Assembly (NCBI RefSeq): GCF_014196925.1
Contig: NZ_JACIEN010000005.1
Location: 310,001 to 374,000 of the forward strand
Length of the DNA stretch: 64,000 nt
Direction: 5' to 3'
Source: Chelatococcus caeni
GTDB taxonomy: Bacteria > Pseudomonadota > Alphaproteobacteria > Rhizobiales > Beijerinckiaceae
The notes under the pieces: generated by a model
Told to the model about the DNA's origin: nothing
What the model saw: only the letters and a program-made list of their open reading frames with translations
Databases searched by the model: none
In this document: positions 42,695 through 51,002 of the stretch, one piece after another
Layout: every line of letters starts with the position of its first letter
Numbering within the stretch: position 1 is the first letter of the stretch
Program-made: the position numbers and the translations under genes

Positions 42695-43676
42695 TGGAGA
42701 TGGCGGCGAGCGCAGCCGGCGGGGCCTGACCCAAGCCCGCGGGCGGCTGGCGCGCGCCCTGCGCTCCATCGACGACCGCTCGCTGCAATATTTCCGGGCC
42801 GCCTTCGATGCCGGTTCCATCCGCGGCGCAGCCGAGGCCATGGGCGTCGCGCCCTCCGTGGTGAGCCGTGCCGTGCGCGCCATCGAGCTCAACCTCGGCG
42901 TGCCGCTGCTCGAGCGCGGGCGGCGCGGCATTCGCGCGACCGTCGCGGGCGAACTCCTGGCGCAGCACGCCCAGGAGCGCTGGCGGCTCGACGAGCGCCT
43001 CATCGAGGAATTGTCGGCCGTCGAGGGCGGGGAGCGCGGCATCGTGCGCTTCGCCATCGGCGAGGGCTTCATCGCCGCCACCTTCCGCACGCGCACGGCG
43101 CGCTTCCTCGCCACCCATCCCAATGTGACGCTGCATGCGGAGACGGCGGGCACCGAGCAGATGCTGGAGCGCCTCGGCGCCGGCGAACTCGACCTTGCCC
43201 TCGCCTTCAGCCCGCGCCTCACGCCTGCGCTCGATTGCCTGGCCGAGGCGGCGACGCCGGTCTTCGCGGTGATGAACAGGGGCCATCCCTTCGCCGGCGC
43301 CGAGCGGCTGCCGCTGTCGGCCTTCGCGGATGTGCCATGCGCGCTCCAGCTGACGCGCTACGGCACGCGCCGCGCCATCGAGCAGGCGGAGTGGCTCGGC
43401 GGCTTTCGCCTGCGCAAGCAGGTGGAGAGCAATTCCATCGCCCTGCTGCTCGAATTCGCGCGCGAGGGCAGCGGCGTCACCTTCCTGCCGCGCTTCGCCA
43501 TCCACGGCATCGACGGCGGGCTCGTGACCGTCGCCCTCACCGACGGGCCGCTGGTCGGGGCCCGGTCCATGCTGCTGAAGAAGCGCGGCCGCACCCTCGG
43601 CGCCGCGGCGCAGCTCTTCGCCGCCGATATCACGGCGATGATGGCTCGGCTCGGCCGCACGGACGAGGCGCCCTGA
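42681..43676 (+). CDS. LysR family transcriptional regulator (non-ATG start)
   Basis: About 331 residues. No ATG or GTG precedes the helix-turn-helix in this frame, so TTG 42681 (overlapping the ALDH end by 14 bp) is the best guess; TTG 42618 is an alternative. HTH: QYFRAAFDAGSIRGAAEAMGVAPSVVSRAVRAIE. The ligand domain follows (IVRFAIGEGFIAATF, LAFSPRLTPALDCL). Transcribed with the upstream catabolic genes, probably as their regulator. Confidence 0.82.
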   Translation: MATVDGDGGERSRRGLTQARGRLARALRSIDDRSLQYFRAAFDAGSIRGAAEAMGVAPSVVSRAVRAIELNLGVPLLERGRRGIRATVAGELLAQHAQERWRLDERLIEELSAVEGGERGIVRFAIGEGFIAATFRTRTARFLATHPNVTLHAETAGTEQMLERLGAGELDLALAFSPRLTPALDCLAEAATPVFAVMNRGHPFAGAERLPLSAFADVPCALQLTRYGTRRAIEQAEWLGGFRLRKQVESNSIALLLEFAREGSGVTFLPRFAIHGIDGGLVTVALTDGPLVGARSMLLKKRGRTLGAAAQLFAADITAMMARLGRTDEAP

Positions 43677-43803
43677 CGCGCCGGAGCCGCGTCAGTGGCC
43701 GGGCGGGCGGGCCCAAAAGTCCCGCCGATAGCTGCCATCGCAATCTTCTATTGGCGCGCGGGAGGAAAATCGCATCCCATCGCGGCCGAAGGGAGACAAG
43801 CGC

Positions 43804-45132
43804 ATGAGCCTGACGTCCGAACTCGTTCGCCTCATCCGGGCAAGACGGGTGGGCGAGGACGACCTCGAACGGGCGGCGCTCTTCGTCGTCGACACGCTCG
43901 CCTGCGCCGTCGGCGCGCGCGATACGGCGCCGGCGCGGGCCATCGCCGCGGTCGCGCCGTGGGGCACGGGGGACATCGGCCGGCAGGCGTTCCATTTCGG
44001 TGGCCTCGCCCATATCCTCGAGCTCGACGACCTGCACCGCACCTCCGTCACGCATCCGGGAACCGTGATCATCCCGGCCGCGGCGGCGCTCGCCGAAACG
44101 GGCGGCGCAGATGGCCGGGCCTTTCTCACGGCGGTCCTCCACGGGTACGAGGCCTGCTGCCGCATCGGCAACGCCGTCGGCAAGGCCCATTACCGCGTCT
44201 GGCACAACACCGCGACCTGCGGGCCCTTCGGTGCCGCCATGGCTGCGGCGCATCTCATCGGGCTCGACGACGAGCGCACGGTCTGGGCGCTGGGCAATGC
44301 CGGCACGCAGGCGAGCGGGCTGTGGGAGTTTCTCGCCGCCGGCGCCATGAGCAAGCATCTGCACACCGCCCGCGCCGCCGAATCCGGCGTCCTTGCCGCG
44401 CTGCTGGCGCGCGAGGGCTTCACCGGTCCGGCCTCGATCCTCGAGGGCGAGAAAGGGTTCTTCGTCGGCCTGTGCCCGGACCCCGATCCGGAAGCCGTCC
44501 TCGCCGACCCTGCCGCGCCGTGGCAGCTCGCGCTCACCTCGATCAAGCCCTGGCCGTGCTGCCGGCACACGCACCCGGCCATCGATGCAGCCATCGCGCT
44601 CCATGGCCGTATCGCCGGGCGGCTCATCGCGGACGTCGCTATCGGCACCTACCGCGCCGGCATCGACGTCTGCGACCGGCCGAAGCCGCGGGAGCCCTAC
44701 GGCGCCAAGTTCTCGCTGCAGCATTGCGTCGCCGCGGCGCTCGCGGATGGCAAGGTCGTGCAAGCGAGCTTCGAGGCCGAAGCCCGCGAGCGGCTCGCCG
44801 ACCTGCGGGCGAGGACCGCGCTCGCGCTCGATGAAGCCGTCAACGCCGGCTATCCCGGCGCATGGGGGGCGAAGGTCGCCGTGACGCTCGCGGGCGGCGA
44901 ACGACTTGAAGAGGTCCGCGCCGTCTGCAAGGGCGATCCCGACTATCCGCTGACGCGCGAGGAGTTGAGCGAAAAGGCCCTCGACCTCTTCGCCCTCGGC
45001 GGCGTGGCGCGGGCCGAAGCCGGCCGGACCATCGACGCCGTCTACGCCATGGCGAAAGGCGCGCCGGTCGCGCAGCTGTTCTCGCAATGTTTCACCGGCC
45101 CGGCCGGACGGGCGAGCGCGGCGGCGATGTAG
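43804..45132 (+). CDS. MmgE/PrpD family protein
   Basis: 442-residue enzyme of the MmgE/PrpD superfamily, which includes 2-methylcitrate dehydratase, cis-aconitate decarboxylase and iminodisuccinate epimerase. Recognisable segments: DTLACAVGARDTAPARA, HILELDDLHRTSVTHPGTVIIPAA, HGYEACCRIGNAVG, and TSIKPWPCCRHTHPAIDAA. ATG 43804 behind GAAGGGAGAC. The reaction cannot be fixed from sequence, but a branched or unsaturated di/tricarboxylic acid is the usual substrate type. It is 127 bp downstream of the LysR gene and converges with the dehydratase gene. Confidence 0.9.
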   Translation: MSLTSELVRLIRARRVGEDDLERAALFVVDTLACAVGARDTAPARAIAAVAPWGTGDIGRQAFHFGGLAHILELDDLHRTSVTHPGTVIIPAAAALAETGGADGRAFLTAVLHGYEACCRIGNAVGKAHYRVWHNTATCGPFGAAMAAAHLIGLDDERTVWALGNAGTQASGLWEFLAAGAMSKHLHTARAAESGVLAALLAREGFTGPASILEGEKGFFVGLCPDPDPEAVLADPAAPWQLALTSIKPWPCCRHTHPAIDAAIALHGRIAGRLIADVAIGTYRAGIDVCDRPKPREPYGAKFSLQHCVAAALADGKVVQASFEAEARERLADLRARTALALDEAVNAGYPGAWGAKVAVTLAGGERLEEVRAVCKGDPDYPLTREELSEKALDLFALGGVARAEAGRTIDAVYAMAKGAPVAQLFSQCFTGPAGRASAAAM

Positions 45133-45144
45133 GCTGCGCGTTCG

Positions 45145-45987
45145 TCAGGCGAAGGTCACGGTCGCCGTCATCACCAGCCGCTCGTCCTCGGCGCGTGCCT
45201 CGAAGACGGGCGCGGCCTCCGGTCCGGCAGTCCGCACGAGGCGCAGTGGCGTGCCGCAGAAGAGCGGCGAGGCGGCGCGGAAGCTGAAAGCGGCGACGTC
45301 GCGCCCGCCTTGCGAGCGCCGGGCGTACTCGAACAGCAGCATGGCGATCAGCGGCCCGTGCACGATGAGGCCGGGATAACCCTCGACGCCGGTGACGTAG
45401 GGATGATCGTAGTGGATGCGGTGGCCGTTGAAGGTCAGCGCCGAGAAGCGGAACAGCATCACCTCGTCCGGCGCGACGGTCTCCTCGGCCTCGACCGGGC
45501 GCTCGGCCCGCGACGCAGGGGCGGGCGGCGCGCCGGGCTGGGCGGCCTCGCGATAGACGATGTCGTGCTCCTCGGTGACGGCGAGGACGCCGCCCTGGCT
45601 CACCTCGTGGCGTACGGTGACGAAGGCGAGCGGGCCGGTGCGGCCCGTCTTCTCGGCAAGCGAGGCGACCGTCGAGACCCGCTCGGCCACCGCACCGAAG
45701 GTGAGCCTGCCGGGGAAGGTGAAGCGCCCGCCGGCATACATCCGCCGGGGCAGGGGGATCGGCGGCAGGAAGCCCCCCTTGGCGGCATGGCCGTCGAGCC
45801 CGATGTCGGCACGCGGGGTTGCGTCGAGGAAGTAGAGCCAGTGCCACAGCGGTGGCAGGGTCGCCGTGTCGGGATGATAGGAGGTGGTCAGGTCGCCGAG
45901 CGTCGCCGCGAGGCGCACGGCCGGGCTGTGGACGATGTCGTCGCCGCGCCGCTCGCTGCGGCCGAGCCAGGCGTTCCAGTCGCTCAT
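45145..45987 (-). CDS. FAS1-like dehydratase (mesaconyl/itaconyl-CoA hydratase type)
   Basis: 280-residue two-hotdog hydratase with an N-terminal FAS1-like dehydratase domain (LPPLWHWLYFLDATPRADIGLDGHAAKGGFLPPIPLPRRMYAGG) and a C-terminal MaoC-like half (FRFSALTFNGHRIHYDHPYVTGVEGYPGLIVHGPL). This is the layout of mesaconyl-C4-CoA and itaconyl-CoA hydratases. Follows the acyl-CoA dehydrogenase by 7 bp on the same strand and likely hydrates its enoyl-CoA product. Confidence 0.87.
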   Translation of the reverse strand: MSDWNAWLGRSERRGDDIVHSPAVRLAATLGDLTTSYHPDTATLPPLWHWLYFLDATPRADIGLDGHAAKGGFLPPIPLPRRMYAGGRFTFPGRLTFGAVAERVSTVASLAEKTGRTGPLAFVTVRHEVSQGGVLAVTEEHDIVYREAAQPGAPPAPASRAERPVEAEETVAPDEVMLFRFSALTFNGHRIHYDHPYVTGVEGYPGLIVHGPLIAMLLFEYARRSQGGRDVAAFSFRAASPLFCGTPLRLVRTAGPEAAPVFEARAEDERLVMTATVTFA

Positions 45988-45994
45988 GATGGCC

Positions 45995-47152
45995 TCAGAA
46001 GGAGCGGGGCAGGCCGAGCACCTTCTCGGCCACGTGCGACAGGATGAGGTTGGTCGAGATCGGCGCCACCTGGTAGAGCCGCGTCTCGCGGAACTTGCGC
46101 TCGACGTCGTATTCCTCGGCGAAGCCGAATCCGCCGTGCGTCTGCAGGCAGGTGTCGGCCGCGTGCCACGAGGCCTCCGAAGCGAGGAGCTTGGCCATGT
46201 TCGCCTCCGCTCCGCAGGGCTGGCCGCTGTCGTAGAGCCCGATGGCGTGGGCGACGGCGAGGCGCGCGGCGTGCAGCTCGACATAGTTGCGGGCGATGGG
46301 GAACTGGATGCCCTGGTTCTGGCCGATGGGCCGGCCGAAGACCTTGCGCTCGCTGGCGTAGTGGGTCGCCTTCTCGATGAACCAGCGGGCGTCGCCCACG
46401 CATTCGGCGGCGATCAGGATGCGCTCGGCGTTCATGCCGTCGAGGATGTAGCGGAAGCCCTTGTGCTCCTCGCCGATGAGCGCGTCCGCCGGGATCTCGA
46501 GCTCGTCGAAGAACACCTCGGTCGTGGCGTGGTTGATCATGGTGGGGATCGGGCTGATGCGCAGCCGGCCGGGGGGCGCCGCCTTCATGTCGACGAGGAA
46601 GACCGACAGCCCGTCCGTGCGCGACGGCAGCGAGCCCTTCGGCGCCGTGCGGGCGAGCAGGATCATGAGGTCGGAATGCTGGGCGCGGCTCGTCCACACC
46701 TTCTGGCCGCGCACCACATAGGTGTCGCCGCGCCGCTCGGCCGTCGTCGTGATGGAGAGCGTGTCGGTGCCGGCGCCGGGCTCGGTCACGCCGAAGGCCT
46801 GCAGGCGCAGTTCGCCGCTCGCGATCTTCGGCAGGTATCGCTTCTTCTGCGCCTCGCTACCGTGCCGGAGCAGGGTGCCCATGGTGTACATCTGCGCGTG
46901 GCAGGCGCCGCCGTTGGCGCCGCTCGCATGCACCTCCTCGAGGATCGCCGCGGCGGCGGCGAGCGGCAGGCCGCTGCCGCCGTATTCCTCCGGGATCAGG
47001 GCCGCCAGCAGGCCGGCCTCGGCCATGGCGGTGACGAATTCGGTCGGATAGGCGCGCTCGCGGTCGAGCCGGCGCCAGTACTCGCCGGGAAATTTCGCAC
47101 AGAGCGCCCGCGTCGTCGCACGGACGGGTTCGAGGTCCATGTCTTCCTGCAT
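45995..47152 (-). CDS. Acyl-CoA dehydrogenase
   Basis: About 385-residue FAD-dependent dehydrogenase. ATG 47152 is used; 47173 and 47140 are alternatives. Family segments: PEEYGGSGLPLA, AFGVTEPGAGTDTLSITTTAERRGDTYVVRGQKVWTSRAQHSDLM, ERKVFGRPIGQNQGIQFPIA and the C-terminal QTHGGFGFAEEYDVERKFRETRLYQVAPISTN. Glu370-like catalytic base context (EYDVERKFR) is present. Divergent from the LysR gene; probably dehydrogenates a CoA thioester made by the CoA-transferase at 48231. Confidence 0.92.
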   Translation of the reverse strand: MQEDMDLEPVRATTRALCAKFPGEYWRRLDRERAYPTEFVTAMAEAGLLAALIPEEYGGSGLPLAAAAAILEEVHASGANGGACHAQMYTMGTLLRHGSEAQKKRYLPKIASGELRLQAFGVTEPGAGTDTLSITTTAERRGDTYVVRGQKVWTSRAQHSDLMILLARTAPKGSLPSRTDGLSVFLVDMKAAPPGRLRISPIPTMINHATTEVFFDELEIPADALIGEEHKGFRYILDGMNAERILIAAECVGDARWFIEKATHYASERKVFGRPIGQNQGIQFPIARNYVELHAARLAVAHAIGLYDSGQPCGAEANMAKLLASEASWHAADTCLQTHGGFGFAEEYDVERKFRETRLYQVAPISTNLILSHVAEKVLGLPRSF

Positions 47153-47224
47153 GCCGGACGGTCTCGCGTTCATGGCCGGGGCGGCTCCCTCATGCTGCAG
47201 CGTGACCGTGCGGGGCGATGGGGC

Positions 47225-47239
47225 ATATTGCAAAGATAT
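47225..47239. promoter_or_regulatory. LysR-type T-N11-A box in the divergent region
   Basis: ATATTGCAAAGATAT fits the LTTR recognition pattern T-N11-A with ATAT/ATAT dyad arms. It lies 44 bp before the LysR start and about 70-85 bp before the acyl-CoA dehydrogenase start, where a LysR regulator normally binds to control itself and the divergent operon. Confidence 0.65.
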
Positions 47240-47282
47240 TTTGGAGCTGGCGCCGATAAGATTGTGCTATATCGTCGCCACC

Positions 47283-48230
47283 ATGGACATCCGTCATCTG
47301 CGCTATTTCGTGGCCATCGCCGAGGAGGGCTCGCTCTCCCGCGCGGCCGAGCGCGTGCATGTCGCCCAGCCGGCGCTCAGCCAGCACGTGCGCAACATGG
47401 AGCTCGACCTCAAGACCGAGCTGCTCTTCCGCACCTCGCGCGGCGTGCAGCTGACCGAGGCGGGCGAGCGGCTCGTGGCCCAGGCGAGGCATCTTCTCGA
47501 GGCCTTCGATGCCCTGCCGGACCAGGTGCGCGGCGACAGCGTCGCGCCCTCGGGCGAGGTGCGCTTCGGCGTGCCGGGCACGGTGAGCCAGGTCCTGAGC
47601 GCCCGGCTCATCAAGGAGACGGCGAAGCGCTATCCCCGCATCAAGCTGCGAGTGGCGGAAGCGATGAGCGGCTTCATCCTCGACTGGCTGCGCGAGGGCA
47701 AGATCGACATCGCGGTGCTCTACCGCGGCATCGACGGGCGCGGCCTGAAGCTCTCGCATGTGCTGTCGGAGGAGCTGCTGCTGTTCGGCCCGGCCGATGC
47801 GACACTCGACGATGCCCGGCCGTTCCGCGATCCCATCGACTACGCGCGGGCGATCGCCCTGCCGCTGGTCGTGCCGAGCCCCGGCCACGGCCTGCGCGAC
47901 CTGCTCGACGAGGTGGCGGCGGTCGAGTGCGGGGCCGCGCTCAATGCCGATACGGAGATCGATTCCTACGCGCCCATCAAGACGCTGGTCGAATCGGGCT
48001 ACGGCTTCTCGATCCTGCCGGCCATGGCCATCAAGGCCGAATGCGCGGCCGGACGCCTGCGCGCCTGGCCGCTGGCGCGGCCGCAGATAAGGCGCAAGGT
48101 CTTCGTCGCCACGGCGTCCGACCGGCCGCTGCCGGCCGCGGCCGTCGCCATCGAGGCGCTCTGCCACGACATCCTGCGCCAGCTCGTCATCGAGGGCACC
48201 TGGGACGCGAGCCTCGCCGAGGCGTCCTGA
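47283..48230 (+). CDS. LysR family transcriptional regulator
   Basis: 315 residues; HTH MDIRHLRYFVAIAEEGSLSRAAERVHVAQPALSQHVRNMELDLKTELLFRTSRGV is canonical CbbR/NAC-like. The effector domain follows (EVRFGVPGTVSQVLS, GKIDIAVLYRG). Divergent from the acyl-CoA dehydrogenase-dehydratase operon, with a T-N11-A box between. Its stop codon abuts the stop of the converging CoA-transferase gene with no spacer. Confidence 0.95.
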   Translation: MDIRHLRYFVAIAEEGSLSRAAERVHVAQPALSQHVRNMELDLKTELLFRTSRGVQLTEAGERLVAQARHLLEAFDALPDQVRGDSVAPSGEVRFGVPGTVSQVLSARLIKETAKRYPRIKLRVAEAMSGFILDWLREGKIDIAVLYRGIDGRGLKLSHVLSEELLLFGPADATLDDARPFRDPIDYARAIALPLVVPSPGHGLRDLLDEVAAVECGAALNADTEIDSYAPIKTLVESGYGFSILPAMAIKAECAAGRLRAWPLARPQIRRKVFVATASDRPLPAAAVAIEALCHDILRQLVIEGTWDASLAEAS

Positions 48231-49367
48231 TCATTCCGCCGCGGCGGTGCCGAACTCGCGGCGCAGCGCCTCGTCGTGGCTGCCGAGGGCCGGCACGGGC
48301 CCGTAGCTGCGCTCGCCGTCGGTGAAGGTGGCGGCGGGCGAGAAGATGCGCAGCGCACCTCCGGGGGATTCGACCGTGATGAAACGCGCCTGCGGATGTT
48401 CGCCGATGTCGGCCACCTCCGACAGGCGCCCGTAGGCGATCCGCGCTTGCTCAAGCCGCTCCACCACCGTCTCGCGGCGAAGACGGCCGAGGGCCTCCTG
48501 CACGGCCGCATCGGTTGCAGCCCGGTTGTCCACGCGGTCGTTGTTGGTGCGGAAACGGGAATCTTCCATCAGCTCCGGCCGCTCCAGCACGTCGGCGCAG
48601 AACATCCGCCACTCCGGCTCGTTCTGGATGGAGATGAGGAAGGAAGCGCCGTCCGCGCAGGTGAAGATGCCGTAGGGGGCGATGGACGGATGGGCGAGGC
48701 CGATGCGCCGGGGCGTCTTGCCGCCGTAGGCATGGGAGATCCACGGCACGTTCATCCAGTCCATCATGGAGTGGAACAGCGAGACCTTGACCCCCGTCCC
48801 GTGGCCGGTCTGTGAGCGGGCGATGAGCGCCTCGAGGATCGCCTCATAGGCATGCATGCCGGTGGCGATGTCGCAGACCGAGACGCCGACGCGCGATGGC
48901 CCGTCGGGCGTGCCGGTGATCGCGGCGAGCCCGCTCTCGGCCTGCACGAGCAGGTCGTAGGCCTTGCGCTCGCGCATGGGGCCGCTGTCGCCATAGCCCG
49001 AGATGTCGCAGGTGATGAGCCGCGGATGGTCGCGGCGCAGCGCCTCGCTGCCGATGCCGAGGCGGTCCGTGGCGCCGGGCGCGAGGTTCTGGATGAAGAC
49101 GTCGGCCTCCGCGATCATCGCCTGCACCAGGGCGAGATCCTGCGGGTTGCGCAGGTCGACGCGGCACGACTGCTTGCCGCGGTTGAGCCAGACGAAATAG
49201 GAGGAGGAGCCCTTGGCGAAGCGGTCGTAGCCGCGGGAGAAGTCGCCCTCGGCCCGCTCCAGCTTGATGACGCGCGCCCCGGCATCGGCGAGCCGGCACG
49301 AGGCATAGGGCGCCGCAACCGCCTGTTCCAGCGTCACGACCAGAAGTCCGCTCAACGGCCTCGGCAT
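48231..49367 (-). CDS. CaiB/BaiF family III CoA-transferase
   Basis: 378-residue family III CoA-transferase. N-terminal LLVVTLEQAVAAPYASCRLADAGARVIKLER, DFSRGYDRF and NRGKQSCRVDLRNP are diagnostic, and the catalytic Asp138 lies in KAYDLLVQAESG. Such enzymes activate carboxylates such as itaconate, mesaconate, malate or carnitine by transfer from succinyl-CoA or another donor. ATG 49367 behind GGGGAGGAC. Together with the dehydrogenase, hydratase and the CitE-like lyase at 57755 it could form a CoA-dependent branched dicarboxylate pathway (inference). Confidence 0.93.
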   Translation of the reverse strand: MPRPLSGLLVVTLEQAVAAPYASCRLADAGARVIKLERAEGDFSRGYDRFAKGSSSYFVWLNRGKQSCRVDLRNPQDLALVQAMIAEADVFIQNLAPGATDRLGIGSEALRRDHPRLITCDISGYGDSGPMRERKAYDLLVQAESGLAAITGTPDGPSRVGVSVCDIATGMHAYEAILEALIARSQTGHGTGVKVSLFHSMMDWMNVPWISHAYGGKTPRRIGLAHPSIAPYGIFTCADGASFLISIQNEPEWRMFCADVLERPELMEDSRFRTNNDRVDNRAATDAAVQEALGRLRRETVVERLEQARIAYGRLSEVADIGEHPQARFITVESPGGALRIFSPAATFTDGERSYGPVPALGSHDEALRREFGTAAAE

Positions 49368-49610
49368 ATGTCCTCCCCGAGCATTTGTCGTCCATCCTGC
49401 GCCGCCCTAGGCGAGAGGTGCCAATACAGAAGCAATATCCGGGCTATAAGCTCGCCTTCCACCTGCCGGCCATCACGAAGCCACCAAGAACATTTGCTTA
49501 TACCGGCCAAAGCAACTCTGTCTTTGCTTTGCAGGCAAAACTCCCCGAGCGTCTTCGATGTCGAATTCAGGCCCGGAAGAGGCCGACATCATCATCAGGG
49601 AGGATCAGCC

Positions 49611-50921
49611 GTGAAGCATGGCGGAAAGCTGGCCGCATTGGCGGCCGGGCTCGGACTGTCGCTCATCCTGTCTGCGCCGGCGATGGCGCAGCAGAAGCCG
49701 GCCGAGATCAAGGTCGGCATCACCACCTTCACCTCGGGCGCGGCTTCGGTCTTCGGCGTGCCGGGCAAGCAGGCGGCCGAGATGCTGGCCGAGCGCATCA
49801 ACAAGAAGGGCGGCATCCAGGGCGTGCCGCTGAAGCTCTATTTCATCGACGAGGGTGCCGGCGCCGAGACGCTGACGGCCGAATACCGCCGCCTCGTCGA
49901 GAGCGAGAAGGTCGACGTCACCATGGCGGCGATCTCCTCCGGCAACTGCGTCAACCTCACGCCGCTCGCCGAGGACCTCAAGGTGCTCAACCTGATGTGG
50001 GACTGCGGCACGCAGCGCATCTTCGAGGAGGGCGAGCACCGCTACAACTACCGCACCCAGGCCAATGCGACGCCGGAGATGATGGCGGCGCTGCTCTATC
50101 TCCTCAAGACGAAGCCCGATTTCAAGACCATCGCCGTCGTCAACCAGGACTACGCCTGGGGCCGCGACAGCTGGCAGCTCTTCTCGGCCGCGCTCAAGAA
50201 GCTGAAGCCGGATGTTCAGGTGGTGGCGGAGCTCTTCCCGAAGCTCGGCGCGCCGGATTTCTCGGCCGAGATCTCGCGGCTGCTCGCCGCCCGCCCGGAC
50301 GTCATCCTCTCCACCTCCTGGGGCGGCGACCTCGACACCCTGGTGCGGCAGGCGAACCAGCGCGGCCTCTTCCGCATGTCGACCTTCGTGCTGCCGCTCG
50401 CCGAATCCTCGCTGCAGCGCCTCGCCGGCGAGCTGCCGGACGGTGTCATCGTCGGCGCCCGCGGCGATCACTACTTCCTGCATCCGGAGTACAAGGACGA
50501 CGCCGATTTCAAGAGCTTCGTCGAGGAGTTCAAGCAGCGGACCGGCGCCTATCCGATCTATCCCGCCTTCCACATGGCCCAGGCCTTCGCGGCGCTCGAA
50601 GCCGCCTATGACAAGGCTGCGGCGGCGAACGGCGGCGCCTTCCCGGACAAGGAGAAGGTGGTCGACGCCATGGACGGCCTGAAGTTCCGCGGCTACGGCC
50701 GGCCCATCACCATCCGGCCCGACAACCAGGGGCTCGAGGCGCAGCTCATCGGCGTCACCCGCACCACCGGCGATCATCCGTTCCCCATCATCGACGACAT
50801 GATGATCTTCGATGCCGAGGCCATCATGGCCCCGTCCGGCGGCAAGTCGCTCGAATGGATCGAGGGCCTCGGCGCCGGCTTCATCGAGACGCCAGCCAAG
50901 GAATACAAGCACGGCAAGTGA
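49611..50921 (+). CDS. Branched-chain-type ABC transporter substrate-binding protein (family 6)
   Basis: 436-residue LivK-type periplasmic protein. GTG 49611 follows GGGAGGATCAGCC; the Sec signal is VKHGGKLAALAAGLGLSLILSAPAMAQ. The mature part starts IKVGITTFTSGAASVFG with KQAAEMLAERINKKGGIQGVPLKLYFIDEG and YRRLVESEKVDVTMAAISSG. First gene of a livKHMGF-like importer. A hairpin after its stop probably keeps its expression above that of the membrane and ATPase genes. Substrate unknown: aromatic or branched carboxylates are common for this type. Confidence 0.92.
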   Translation: MKHGGKLAALAAGLGLSLILSAPAMAQQKPAEIKVGITTFTSGAASVFGVPGKQAAEMLAERINKKGGIQGVPLKLYFIDEGAGAETLTAEYRRLVESEKVDVTMAAISSGNCVNLTPLAEDLKVLNLMWDCGTQRIFEEGEHRYNYRTQANATPEMMAALLYLLKTKPDFKTIAVVNQDYAWGRDSWQLFSAALKKLKPDVQVVAELFPKLGAPDFSAEISRLLAARPDVILSTSWGGDLDTLVRQANQRGLFRMSTFVLPLAESSLQRLAGELPDGVIVGARGDHYFLHPEYKDDADFKSFVEEFKQRTGAYPIYPAFHMAQAFAALEAAYDKAAAANGGAFPDKEKVVDAMDGLKFRGYGRPITIRPDNQGLEAQLIGVTRTTGDHPFPIIDDMMIFDAEAIMAPSGGKSLEWIEGLGAGFIETPAKEYKHGK

Positions 50922-50928
50922 CTTCTTG

Positions 50929-50953
50929 CGCCCGGGGCCGTGTGCCCCGGGCG
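50929..50953 (+). terminator. GC hairpin between binding-protein and permease genes
   Basis: Perfect 10-bp stem (CGCCCGGGGC and complement) with a 5-base loop, 8 bases after the binding-protein stop and 50 bases before the permease. Lacks a T-run, so an attenuating or RNA-stabilising hairpin is more likely than a full stop. Confidence 0.68.
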
Positions 50954-51002
50954 TCCGGCCGTCCGTCATTCCTGGCGCAGCATTCCTGGTGCAGCGGGTC
51001 CG

